This document shows, piece after piece, positions 25,538 to 34,037 of a stretch of 64,000 nt of DNA (its first letter is position 1; each line of letters starts with the position of its first letter). Location of the stretch: the NCBI GenBank assembly GCA_050953005.1, contig JBMNLV010000003.1, positions 186,001 to 250,000 of the forward strand, written 5' to 3'. The notes under the pieces are model-generated. The model worked only from the letters and a program-made list of their open reading frames with translations, was not told the DNA's origin and ran no database searches. Source of the stretch: UBA6115 sp050953005 (GTDB taxonomy: Bacteria > Bacillota > Clostridia > Christensenellales > Aristaeellaceae). A program made the position numbers and the translations under genes.

Positions 25538-26197
25538 ATGCGCAAAGGTGAGCGCAAAAAACAGGATATCATTGACACAGCAGCCGCCATGTTTGAAAAG
25601 CAGGGCTACCCAGGCACATCCGTCCAGGACATCATCGACCATCTGAACTGCTCCAAAGGCTCCTTTTATCACCATTTCAAAACCAAGCTGGACGTGCTGC
25701 TGGCCATCACCCAACAAAGGGCACAGGAAGCCGGCGCGCGCTACCGGGCTGACAGCCCGATGAATCCTGTGGCCGCTCTGAATACGCTGTTGCTGGAGGC
25801 AAGCTGTTTAAACATCCCCAACCTGCCGCTGATCAAAAACCTGATTGAGCTGCAGGACGAATTTGAAGGACAGGCGCTGCTCAGCGTGCTGCACAAGGCC
25901 ATCATGGCGCAGTTTTTTACGCCCTTCTCCAGGGTTGTCGCCGGGTTGAAGCAAAATGAACAAGCAGTGTATGCTGACTTTCAAACCCTGCAAATGGTGC
26001 TGGCCGGGTTTTTGGCAGGCTGTGCCTTGCTGGTGGAGCAATTGGCCCTCCCGCAAACGGATAAAGACCCGGGGAAGCTGATCGGGCTGCTGCGCGCGCT
26101 GCGCAGGCAGGTGGAAGCAGGCTTGGGTCTGGCGCCGGGCCTGGTAGTCATCATGGAGCATGAGGACCTTCTTGCACTGGCCGGCATTCTTTTATAA
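25538..26197 (+). CDS. TetR/AcrR family transcriptional regulator
   Basis: About 219 residues. The N-terminal helix-turn-helix reads RKKQDIIDTAAAMFEKQGY, TSVQDIIDHLNCSKGSFYHH; the C-terminal helical ligand domain is not diagnostic. I use ATG 25538 because a GCAGGTG lies six bases upstream; GTG 25529 is the alternative. It follows vanW after 40 bases and has no transporter beside it, so its target is unknown. Confidence 0.88.
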   Translation: MRKGERKKQDIIDTAAAMFEKQGYPGTSVQDIIDHLNCSKGSFYHHFKTKLDVLLAITQQRAQEAGARYRADSPMNPVAALNTLLLEASCLNIPNLPLIKNLIELQDEFEGQALLSVLHKAIMAQFFTPFSRVVAGLKQNEQAVYADFQTLQMVLAGFLAGCALLVEQLALPQTDKDPGKLIGLLRALRRQVEAGLGLAPGLVVIMEHEDLLALAGILL

Positions 26198-26309
26198 GGA
26201 TGTTTGTGCCGGTACTTCTCTGTCCCGCCGCTATGGCAGCGCGTGCCATGTTGCACAGGCTTCGGCTTCAAGGTATAATCAAACGGTCTGCGCTTGAAGG
26301 AGGAAGGTT

Positions 26310-27215
26310 TTGAACAAACTGATCGCACTGTGTTTTCTGTGCCTCGTTCTGGCTTTCTCGCAGTCCGCCATGGCGGAACAAGTGTTGAGCCCCATTCCGC
26401 CGGCTTACCCGCTCACTGAGGATGTGAAAGCCGTTTTAAAAGTAGCCGCCCAGGAATTAGGTTATACCGAAGGGCACGACGGCAGCACCAAGTATGGGCA
26501 GTGGTATGGCGACGCCAAGGCTGAGTGGTGTGCCGAATTCCTGTGCTGGTCGGTCAACCAGGCCCAGGAGGAACTGGGCGAAAAGCTTCTGGAGGTACGC
26601 TACCCGCTTTATGGCGCAACCAACATCGGCCGCAACTGGTTTTTAGCCCAGGGGCGCTACATTGCCCGCACAGGTTTTATCGCCGGTTGGGGCAGCCAGT
26701 GGTATATCGGTGACAGCAATCAGATGGAGCGCAACAGCTATATTCCCCAGCCAGGGGATTGGGTCTTTTTTTCCTACACGCCCAGTGGGGACACCACCCA
26801 CGTCGCATTGGTAGAGCAGACACTGAAAAACGAGCAGGGACAGGTCTATGTGCAGGTGATTGAGGGCAATATGCCCGACAAGGTGCAGCGCGCCCTGTAC
26901 CCGCTGGAGGACTGGCGCATCCAGGGTTATGGCACGGTGCGGGATCTGGCGGATATTGTGCTGCGCGGCGGGCTGGAAAGCGTGAAGGTTACCCGCTTGC
27001 AGGAAAAGCTGGCCATCATCGGATTACTGCCGCCCAGCGGAGTGCACGGACGTTATGACCATCTCACGCAGGAGGCTGTGCGCAGCTTTCAATCCCAGAT
27101 GCTGCTAACCCAGACCGGCATCGCCAACCAGCAAACCCAACTGGCGCTGAATGACTACGCGGCACAATGGATGATGAACCATACAGAATTTTGGACCGTG
27201 GACGGCGCCTATTAA
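26310..27215 (+). CDS. Secreted CHAP-domain peptidoglycan amidase/endopeptidase
   Basis: A 301-residue exported protein: signal peptide (residues 1-22, ending FSQSAMAEQ), CHAP-like NlpC/P60-type domain with Cys in AEWCAEFLCWSVNQ, His in GDTTHVALVEQ and IEGNM, then a C-terminal peptidoglycan-binding-1 domain (about 225-275: VTRLQEKLAIIGLLPPSGVHG, TQEAVRSFQSQ). It should cleave cell-wall peptides. Start TTG 26310 follows GGAGGAAGG with good spacing. Confidence 0.85.
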   Translation: MNKLIALCFLCLVLAFSQSAMAEQVLSPIPPAYPLTEDVKAVLKVAAQELGYTEGHDGSTKYGQWYGDAKAEWCAEFLCWSVNQAQEELGEKLLEVRYPLYGATNIGRNWFLAQGRYIARTGFIAGWGSQWYIGDSNQMERNSYIPQPGDWVFFSYTPSGDTTHVALVEQTLKNEQGQVYVQVIEGNMPDKVQRALYPLEDWRIQGYGTVRDLADIVLRGGLESVKVTRLQEKLAIIGLLPPSGVHGRYDHLTQEAVRSFQSQMLLTQTGIANQQTQLALNDYAAQWMMNHTEFWTVDGAY

Positions 27216-27227
27216 CAGGAGAACGGT

Positions 27228-28688
27228 ATGCAAGATCAAATTCTGATATTGAATTTTGACAATGCTTATTCAGCCACCATCGCTTCCAGGCTGCGGGCGG
27301 AGCGCATTGCCGCCAAAATCCTGCCAGGGCATACCACGGCAGAGCAGGTATTGGCTAAGGAATCCCTGGGCGTAATCCTGTCCGGCGGCATCAGCGGCGA
27401 CATCCCTGTCAGCCTGGACGGACAGTTGCTGCGCTCGGGTATACCGATACTGGCGCTGGGCAATATCGTGCCAGCTGTCATCACACTGTTGGGCGGCCAG
27501 GTTGAAGAGGCTCTTCCGGTCAACAAGGTGGACACGCTGACGTTTCTACCCTCATGTGTGACCGAGGATCTGGGCGAGTCTGAACGGATGTTTGGTACGC
27601 TCTTTCCATTGAGCCTGACTGATGACCTGGAGCCTCTGGCAACCTATCATGATCTCGCATTAGGCGCCAGCCACAAAACCCAGGAAATCTACGCCGTCGG
27701 CTGCCAACTGGAGCCCAATGACCCGGACATGTTCAATCTGATGATGCAGTTTGCCACCAATGTATGCGGCTGCACCCCCTGGTGGAGCGAGGACGCCTTT
27801 ATCTCTCTGGCAAGAACCGCCATTCAGGAGGCAGCGGGCGAAGAGCGAGCCATTTGTGTGATGTCAGGCGGGCTGGACAGCGGTGTGACAGCGCTGATCG
27901 CGCACCGCGCGCTGGGCGATCGCCTGACCTGCCTGTTTGTAGACAACGGCCTGCTGCGTGAAAATGAAATGGTTGAGTTTGCCGCCTACTATAAAAGCCT
28001 GGGCTTACAGCTGAACATCATCAACGCCCGGGAACGCGTACTGTCCGCATTGGCAGGCAAAATCAACCAGGAGGATAAACGTCAGGCGCTGCGCAAAGTG
28101 CTTTCCCAGGTGCTGGAAGAGGCAGCGGCTGACATGTGTTATAGCCTGCAGGTGGTGTCCAGCTCTTCAGACCATCTCTTTGCCGGACGCAACGCGCCCG
28201 CAACGTCGCCTTTGCTGAAGCCCAAAACACGCAGCATAGCCCCGCTGAACGATCTGTTCAAAGATGAAATCCGCCGCATTGGCGAAGCGCTGGGCATGCC
28301 GCAGGAGATGACCAATATGCAGCCCTTCCCCTGGTCGGGTCTGGCGCTGCGCATCCTGGGCGAGTGCACAGTTGACAAACTCAACCTGCTGCGCTGGGCG
28401 GATCATCAGTTTTGCAATGACATCAAGGAAGCCGGCTTGTCCAAGCGACTGTGGAAGTATTTTGCCATGCTCTGTGACATTCCTTATCAGGGAGAGCAGC
28501 CTGCCCTGGCAATCGCGCTACGCGCGCTCAGCATCAGCCACACGGGCAGCGACCTGCGCGCCCTGCCCGCCCGTCTGCCTTATGACCTGCTGGAGCGCTA
28601 TACCCAGCGTGCGCAGTCATATGATAAGCGGATTCGTAAAATCATCTATGATCTGACGCCCGGCGCCAGCCTGCAGGAGACTGAGTAG
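27228..28688 (+). CDS. GMP-synthetase-like protein with inactive glutaminase domain
   Basis: A 486-residue protein with the GuaA architecture. Residues 1-180 align with a class I glutaminase, but the nucleophile position in the GICYGMQ motif is Gly78 (context LALGNIVPA) and the catalytic His of QFHPE is Gln160 (context AVGCQLEP); only the Glu remains. Residues 190-400 are the ATP-pyrophosphatase with intact P-loop SGGLDS (213-218), LFVDNGLLRE, LFKDEIRRIGEALGMP and QPFPWSGLALRILGE. The C-terminal dimerisation domain keeps LPYDLLER and KIIYDLTPG, but the XMP-binding tail IEWE is replaced by QETE and the GTLYPD motif is lost. It may be ammonia-dependent or act on another substrate. It starts 12 bases after the CHAP gene. 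Confidence 0.85.
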   Translation: MQDQILILNFDNAYSATIASRLRAERIAAKILPGHTTAEQVLAKESLGVILSGGISGDIPVSLDGQLLRSGIPILALGNIVPAVITLLGGQVEEALPVNKVDTLTFLPSCVTEDLGESERMFGTLFPLSLTDDLEPLATYHDLALGASHKTQEIYAVGCQLEPNDPDMFNLMMQFATNVCGCTPWWSEDAFISLARTAIQEAAGEERAICVMSGGLDSGVTALIAHRALGDRLTCLFVDNGLLRENEMVEFAAYYKSLGLQLNIINARERVLSALAGKINQEDKRQALRKVLSQVLEEAAADMCYSLQVVSSSSDHLFAGRNAPATSPLLKPKTRSIAPLNDLFKDEIRRIGEALGMPQEMTNMQPFPWSGLALRILGECTVDKLNLLRWADHQFCNDIKEAGLSKRLWKYFAMLCDIPYQGEQPALAIALRALSISHTGSDLRALPARLPYDLLERYTQRAQSYDKRIRKIIYDLTPGASLQETE

Positions 28689-28726
28689 CTTTAAGCGGGC
28701 AGGTCAAATAACCTTCAGGAGATTGT

Positions 28727-29533
28727 ATGCGCTTATCACACCCCAGTGCCCCCTTTCAGGGCGTTCCTGCTGATGACGTTTTTTTCGCGGCCAATGACCA
28801 GTTTGTTCAGATGGGCGTTGCCTACATCATCCTCAACATGCAAGAGGAAATGTACCCTGAGCGCCCTTTGCAGTTGTTCATTGATATCCAGTCTCAGCCT
28901 ACGGCGCGGAACCTGCTCCTGGGCGCTCTGCTGGGGCGTGCTGAACAGCTGCGCGCCCAATTCCCGCAGTTGAAAGGGCGTATTTATACTGAGATTGCGC
29001 CCAGCCAGTTTGACCTGGTATCCTTTTACAACCAAAGCGGCTTTTCAACCAGTGACGCGCGGGAGGAACACTTGTTTACGCTGCCCACCGGCAACACGCA
29101 GGCGCCTATGGGATGTGAGTTCGCCTCCGTACCGCTGATGAGCGTACAGGATCAGTTTGCTTTTCTATCCAGGCTCAACCGCTATCGCATGTCCCCCATC
29201 ACCCATGATTTCCTGACCCTCCAAATCCAGCAGCCCTGTTTTATGGCCCTGGGTTATTACCGTGCCGGTCACCCGATTGCCGAAATCATGGTGACAGGCG
29301 CCAGCCCTGACACAGCCGCATTGGTCATGCTTTATGTCCAGAAAGACATGCGCCGGCGAGGGATCGGCAAATCACTGTTATGTGCAGCCAGCGAGCTGCT
29401 GCGGCAGCGCGGCGTGAACGCCGCCTTGACGCAAGCCTTCAGTGCCAACCAGGCACAAGCAGGTCTGCTGTGCTCCCTGGGCGCCAGCAGACGCCGGGTC
29501 ATCAGCGTACTGCCGCACATTGACCTGGGTTAA
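28727..29533 (+). CDS. GNAT family acetyltransferase, probably two-domain
   Basis: A 268-residue protein. The C-terminal half (about 150-268) is a GNAT domain with the acetyl-CoA motif VQKDMRRRGIGKSLLCAAS. The N-terminal half has a similar beta-alpha arrangement and YNQSGFS, which resembles a GNAT motif B, suggesting a degenerate first GNAT domain. The substrate is unknown. It follows the GuaA-like gene after 38 bases. Confidence 0.78.
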   Translation: MRLSHPSAPFQGVPADDVFFAANDQFVQMGVAYIILNMQEEMYPERPLQLFIDIQSQPTARNLLLGALLGRAEQLRAQFPQLKGRIYTEIAPSQFDLVSFYNQSGFSTSDAREEHLFTLPTGNTQAPMGCEFASVPLMSVQDQFAFLSRLNRYRMSPITHDFLTLQIQQPCFMALGYYRAGHPIAEIMVTGASPDTAALVMLYVQKDMRRRGIGKSLLCAASELLRQRGVNAALTQAFSANQAQAGLLCSLGASRRRVISVLPHIDLG

Positions 29534-29596
29534 ACACAGATTACCTTGAGTTTCATTACGCGCTAAACTGAGCACAACCAGGAAGGAGGGTTTTGG

Positions 29597-31249
29597 ATGG
29601 ACATCAGTTTTAAGCTTGTCAGTTCGCTTACCAAGGTGATGCCCGACAGCGCCAACGTGGGATATCCGGACAATTGCCCTGCCAGCCTTCTGCAAGGGGA
29701 GGTTTTTTCCCTGCAGGCAGCCTACCGCCTCAATGAGGATGTGGAAGGCAACCTGCCCTTTGTCTTTATCAGCGTCAGCTGTTCCTTGCCGGTGACTGTG
29801 CGCCAGGTGTTCAACGTGCCGGTGCGCTTCGCGCGTTTTGGAAACAGCGATACCAATTACATCACGAGCAAGGGGAATCTATACCCGGACTTGCTGCGGG
29901 CCATCCATCCCAAAGGCCAGGTGCGGCTCTACCCGCGGCAATGGGACGCGGTATGGCTGGATGTGGAGCCGCTGCCGGATTCCGCGCCAGGCAACTATCC
30001 GCTGTGCGTCACCATTACCAGTGAAGACGGCCAGGAGCTGGCACGGGAAGAGATCTCCCTGGAACTGCTGAAGGCCGAGTTGCCTCGTCAAACCCTGATC
30101 CATACCCGCTGGCTGCACGCCGACAGTCTGGCTGCGCACTACCAGGTGCCTGTGCTGTCCATCGAGCACAACCGAATCCTTCGCAACTATATCGCGCTGG
30201 CTGCACAGCGCGGCATGAATATGATCCTGACTCCGATCCATACACCGCCGCTGGATACAGCCGTGGGCGGTGAGCGCATGACCATGCAGCTGGTGGATGT
30301 GTTCAAAACACCCCTTGGCTACACCTTCAAATTTTCCAAGCTGCGTGATTTTATCACCATGTGCCGCCATGAAGGCATCCGCTATTTTGAGATGGCACAC
30401 CTGTTTACCCAGTGGGGCGGGATGCACGCGCCAAAAATCATGGGCATCCGGGACGGCTCCTACTCACAGCTGTTTGGCTGGGATACCGCGGCGGATGACC
30501 CGGAATACATCAAATTTCTCTCCGCTTATCTGCCGGCTGTGACCCAGGAACTGGAGTACCTGGATGTGCTGGACAAGTCCTATTTCCATCTGACGGATGA
30601 GCCCTCCGCCGCCGACTGCGCGCAGTACCGCAAACTGCTGGGGATTGTGCGGCCTTTGCTGGGCAACGCAAAAATCATCGACGCGATGAGCGACCCGGAG
30701 TGCCTGGACGCGCAAAACGTGATCCCTGTGCCTGCCACCAATCACCTGAACCGCTTCAGACATCTGCCTGTGAAGGAGCGCTGGACTTATTACTGCGTAG
30801 CCCAGCACAAGGATGTGAGCAATACCTTCATCGCCATGCCAGCGCCGCGCACACGCATCCTGGGTGTGCAATTGTACCTGGAACGGATGACAGGCTTTTT
30901 GCACTGGGCCTTTAATTTCTACTTCACCCAGCACGCATCGGCGCCGATCGACCCCTATCTGAATACCGACTGCAGCGGCTTCGCGCCGGCCGGGGATGCT
31001 TTCCAGGTTTATCCGGGACAGGGTGGTTATCCGGAGGAATCTCTGAGGCTGATGCTTTTCCTGCACGCCATGCAGGATCTGCGCGCGCTGCAGCTGCTGG
31101 AGACACTGGACGGGCGGGATGCAACAGTGGCCTTGATTCATCAGGGCCTGGACCGGGAGATTACCATGTTTGACTATCCTAAAAGCGAGGCCTGGTTGCT
31201 GAACCTGCGCCACCGCGTCAACCTGCGCGTCCGCGAGCTAAGCAAGTAA
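29597..31249 (+). CDS. DUF4091 (glycoside-hydrolase-like) protein
   Basis: A 550-residue protein without a signal peptide. An N-terminal beta-sandwich region (about 1-165) is followed by a TIM-barrel-like part with RGMNMILTPIHTPPLD, YFEMAHLFTQWGG, YFHLTDEPSAADC and GFLHWAFNFYFTQ, the pattern of DUF4091 proteins. HLTDEP supplies plausible acidic catalytic residues. The family is presumed to act on glycans but is uncharacterised biochemically as far as I know. Start ATG 29597 follows AGGAAGGAGG. Confidence 0.8.
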   Translation: MDISFKLVSSLTKVMPDSANVGYPDNCPASLLQGEVFSLQAAYRLNEDVEGNLPFVFISVSCSLPVTVRQVFNVPVRFARFGNSDTNYITSKGNLYPDLLRAIHPKGQVRLYPRQWDAVWLDVEPLPDSAPGNYPLCVTITSEDGQELAREEISLELLKAELPRQTLIHTRWLHADSLAAHYQVPVLSIEHNRILRNYIALAAQRGMNMILTPIHTPPLDTAVGGERMTMQLVDVFKTPLGYTFKFSKLRDFITMCRHEGIRYFEMAHLFTQWGGMHAPKIMGIRDGSYSQLFGWDTAADDPEYIKFLSAYLPAVTQELEYLDVLDKSYFHLTDEPSAADCAQYRKLLGIVRPLLGNAKIIDAMSDPECLDAQNVIPVPATNHLNRFRHLPVKERWTYYCVAQHKDVSNTFIAMPAPRTRILGVQLYLERMTGFLHWAFNFYFTQHASAPIDPYLNTDCSGFAPAGDAFQVYPGQGGYPEESLRLMLFLHAMQDLRALQLLETLDGRDATVALIHQGLDREITMFDYPKSEAWLLNLRHRVNLRVRELSK

Positions 31250-31275
31250 ATCACGGCGTTCACCGGAGGACATCT

Positions 31276-31734
31276 ATGGATAAATGGGATCATCGCTTTA
31301 TGGAGATGGCGCACCTGGTCTCCACCTGGAGCAGCTGTTATACAGAAGGCCGCGCCATTGGCGCGATCGTTGTCAAGGACAAGCGTGTGATGACCACCGG
31401 CTACAACGGCGCGCCAGCCGGCATTAAAACCTGTAAAGATAAGGGCAATTGCCTGCGCAGGGAGCTGAACATTGCCTCGGGCACGCGCGCTGAAATCTGT
31501 TATGCCGTCCATGCAGAGCAAAACGCGGTCGTCCAAGCCGCTAAACTTGGAATATCCATCGATGGGGCTACGCTGTATTGCACCCATCAGCCCTGCTCGG
31601 TATGCGCCAAGATCATCATCAATGCTGGCATCCGACGCATCGTGTATGCACAGGGTTACCCGGATCCCTTTGCGCTGGACCTGTTCAGCGAGGCAGGCGT
31701 GACACTTGAGAAATACGAGGCGCATGATCAATGA
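31276..31734 (+). CDS. Deoxycytidylate deaminase family protein
   Basis: A 152-residue zinc deaminase of the dCMP deaminase/ComEB type. Zinc motif HAEQNAVVQAAKLG with the catalytic Glu, and TLYCTHQPCSVCAKIIINAG supplying the two Cys. The insertion TCKDKGNCLRRELNIASG between them is typical for dCMP deaminase. It converts dCMP to dUMP for dTTP synthesis. The 3' end overlaps the LCP gene by four bases. Confidence 0.9.
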   Translation: MDKWDHRFMEMAHLVSTWSSCYTEGRAIGAIVVKDKRVMTTGYNGAPAGIKTCKDKGNCLRRELNIASGTRAEICYAVHAEQNAVVQAAKLGISIDGATLYCTHQPCSVCAKIIINAGIRRIVYAQGYPDPFALDLFSEAGVTLEKYEAHDQ

Positions 31735-32795
31735 AGAAGAAATTATACCGCTGCCTAGCACTGCTGATGGCCTTACTGTGCCTTCCCCTGCCCTCCCCGG
31801 CGCAAAGCGAAAAGGAGTACTTACAAAGTACTATCTCAGTATTAACAGATGATCAAATTCCGCGTACCCCGTCCGGAGTGCATCACTACCTGCTCATCGG
31901 CATGGATAAATGGCAGAACAATCCGGAGAACATGGGCTTCAACGACGGCCTGGTGCTGTTGACGATGGATGAACTGTCCGGCCGGATCATGCTGACCTCC
32001 TTTATCCGGGATATGCTTGTCATCCGCCCGGACGGCACTCCGGGCAGGATCAACCGCATCACCCGTGAATATGGCGTACAGGGGCTGCTGGACACCATCA
32101 ACCGCCACTTCGGACTGGAAATCCGAAAATACGTGCTGATGGACTGGCGCCACATCATGGAGATTGTGGACGCCGCCGGAGGATGCGATGTCTACCTGAC
32201 CGCGGACGAGGTCAGTTACCTCAAGGGCTGGTCTGTCCCAAAAAACAGCACAACCCCGGTGCTGTCGCGTGCCGGAAACTATCATCTGAACGGATTTGCC
32301 TCGGTCATTTATATGCGCATCCGCAAGCGCCGTGCATCCAACCTGACAGACACGCAGGACTTTGGACGCACCTACCGCGTGCGCACTGTGCTCAGCAGCC
32401 TGGCGGACAACCTGCGTGGTTATGATATGCAGCAGGCGCAGGAGCTGCTCAGCAAGATTTTAAACATCTGGAACCAACCCTTTGACAAACAGTACACTTA
32501 CCCGGGCATCCGCAACAATGGGATTTTTACCTTCGGCGTTCCGCCGCGTGACCCGCAAACCAAGCGCTACGCTACCAATATCTCCATGATGGACCTGATG
32601 GATGCCATGCGCGTAGCCTTCCTATTGCGCCACAGCGAGGTTGAGCAATGGCGCCTGCCTGTGGACGGAACGGTGAAGCTCTATGTCTATGCAGGCGGGG
32701 ACGGACAATTGATGGATTTTGAGCAAAACCGCCAGCTGCTGCACGACTTTATGTTCCCTGAGAGCTTTTTGGTGGTTGAGGAGGATGCGCCTTAA
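31731..32795 (+). CDS. LCP (LytR-CpsA-Psr) family cell-wall ligase
   Basis: A 354-residue exported protein with a signal sequence (1-25) and an LCP domain: HHYLLIGMDKWQNN, NDGLVLLTMDELSGRIMLTS, FIRDMLVIRPDG, RINRITREYGVQGLLDTINR and a later NGFASVIYMRIRKR. The conserved Arg and Asp positions for binding lipid pyrophosphate are present. LCP enzymes attach teichoic acids or polysaccharides to peptidoglycan. Confidence 0.9.
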   Translation: MKKKLYRCLALLMALLCLPLPSPAQSEKEYLQSTISVLTDDQIPRTPSGVHHYLLIGMDKWQNNPENMGFNDGLVLLTMDELSGRIMLTSFIRDMLVIRPDGTPGRINRITREYGVQGLLDTINRHFGLEIRKYVLMDWRHIMEIVDAAGGCDVYLTADEVSYLKGWSVPKNSTTPVLSRAGNYHLNGFASVIYMRIRKRRASNLTDTQDFGRTYRVRTVLSSLADNLRGYDMQQAQELLSKILNIWNQPFDKQYTYPGIRNNGIFTFGVPPRDPQTKRYATNISMMDLMDAMRVAFLLRHSEVEQWRLPVDGTVKLYVYAGGDGQLMDFEQNRQLLHDFMFPESFLVVEEDAP

Positions 32796-32850
32796 ACGCC
32801 GCACTCTTAAAAGGATCCGAAATCAGTATGATGAAAGCAGGAGATAAGCA

Positions 32851-33375
32851 TTGGAACGAACAAATCAAGCGCTGAGCAATCCGCTCAAAAAGACCATGGT
32901 CATGGCGCTGATGGTGGCTTTGAGCATCGTTCTGGAACGCTTTTTAGGATACAACGACCGGGTATTGAGCGTATCCTTTTCCTATTTGCCAATTGCGCTG
33001 ACGGGCATGCTGTTCGGCCCCATCCCCGCCGCCGCGGTCAGCGGCCTCGCGGACGCTTTGGGCGCCCTGATGTTCCCGTCAGGCCCCTTTGACATCCGCT
33101 TTACCCTGATCGCGCTGGTCAAGGGCGCGCTTTACGGGGTGTTCCTGTACGGTGTGCAAGGTAACCGCTACCGTATTATCCTGGCACAGGTGCTGGTCAC
33201 GCTGATCGCTCACCTGACGCTGAATACCTTGGTCATTTCAACCATTATTGGTAAGGGTTTTTTCGTTATACTGCCGCTCAGGCTGGTCAAGAACCTGCTT
33301 TTCCTGCCGATTGAGGTGCTGACCCTGATAAAAATGTACGACTATCGTACCGCTTTCGAACGGATGGTTAAATGA
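32851..33375 (+). CDS. folT: ECF transporter S-component, folate (FolT-like)
   Basis: A 174-residue membrane protein with about six hydrophobic helices. SYLPIALTGMLFGPIPAAAV and SGLADALGALMFPSGPF match the folate S-component family. It would bring folate in with a shared ECF energising module, which is not in the window. TTG 32851 follows GGAG. No THF riboswitch fits in the 55-base upstream gap. It overlaps nth by four bases. Confidence 0.8.
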   Translation: MERTNQALSNPLKKTMVMALMVALSIVLERFLGYNDRVLSVSFSYLPIALTGMLFGPIPAAAVSGLADALGALMFPSGPFDIRFTLIALVKGALYGVFLYGVQGNRYRIILAQVLVTLIAHLTLNTLVISTIIGKGFFVILPLRLVKNLLFLPIEVLTLIKMYDYRTAFERMVK

Positions 33376-34022
33376 CTAAAGCTCAAAAAACCCAAGCCAT
33401 TCTTGAGGCCCTGGAAGCCTTGTATCCGGACGCCGGGCCGGAACTGCATTTTACCAACCCGTACGAAACGCTGGTAGCCACCATGCTGTCCGCGCAATCC
33501 ACCGATGTGCAGGTCAACAAGGTAACACCGGCTGTTTTCCGTGATTTTCCCACCGTGGCGGACATGGCTGCCACTACACCCGAAATCCTCCTGCCCTATG
33601 TGCGCTCCTGCGGGTTTCGTTCCAAAGCCACCAACATTGTGCTGGCTGCGCGGGATATCATGGAGCGTTTTGACGGAAAGGTTCCAGGCACCCTGGAAGA
33701 GCTGACCAGCTTGAAGGGCGTGGGGCGAAAAACAGCCAACGTGGTTCTGGCCAACGCTTTTGGAGTGCCCGCGATGGCTGTGGATACGCATGTCTTCCGC
33801 GTCTCCAACCGCCTGGGTCTGGCACAAGCCAGCAATGTTGAAAGAACTGAACAGCAGCTGATGAAAGCCATCCCAAAACATCTCTGGAACAAGGCGCATC
33901 ACTGGCTGATATTCCATGGCAGGCGCGTATGCAAGGCTCAGCGTCCGCTGTGCGCTTCCTGCGGGTTGAACAACCTGTGCGCTCACCCGCAGATCGAGAA
34001 AGAACAAAAAGCAAGCAGGTAA
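33372..34022 (+). CDS. nth: Endonuclease III
   Basis: A 216-residue DNA glycosylase/AP lyase for oxidised pyrimidines. The helix-hairpin-helix LKGVGRKTANVVLANAFG has the catalytic Lys, VDTHVFRVSNRLGLA has the catalytic Asp, and the iron-sulfur cluster Cys are in CKAQRPLCASCGLNNLC (C-x6-C-x2-C-x5-C). Length is normal. Confidence 0.96.
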   Translation: MTKAQKTQAILEALEALYPDAGPELHFTNPYETLVATMLSAQSTDVQVNKVTPAVFRDFPTVADMAATTPEILLPYVRSCGFRSKATNIVLAARDIMERFDGKVPGTLEELTSLKGVGRKTANVVLANAFGVPAMAVDTHVFRVSNRLGLAQASNVERTEQQLMKAIPKHLWNKAHHWLIFHGRRVCKAQRPLCASCGLNNLCAHPQIEKEQKASR

Positions 34023-34037
34023 AGAGGTCACCAATAC

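Noticed and set aside
32796..32850. THF riboswitch before folT
   Set aside because: The gap is only 55 bases and no conserved riboswitch core is visible.
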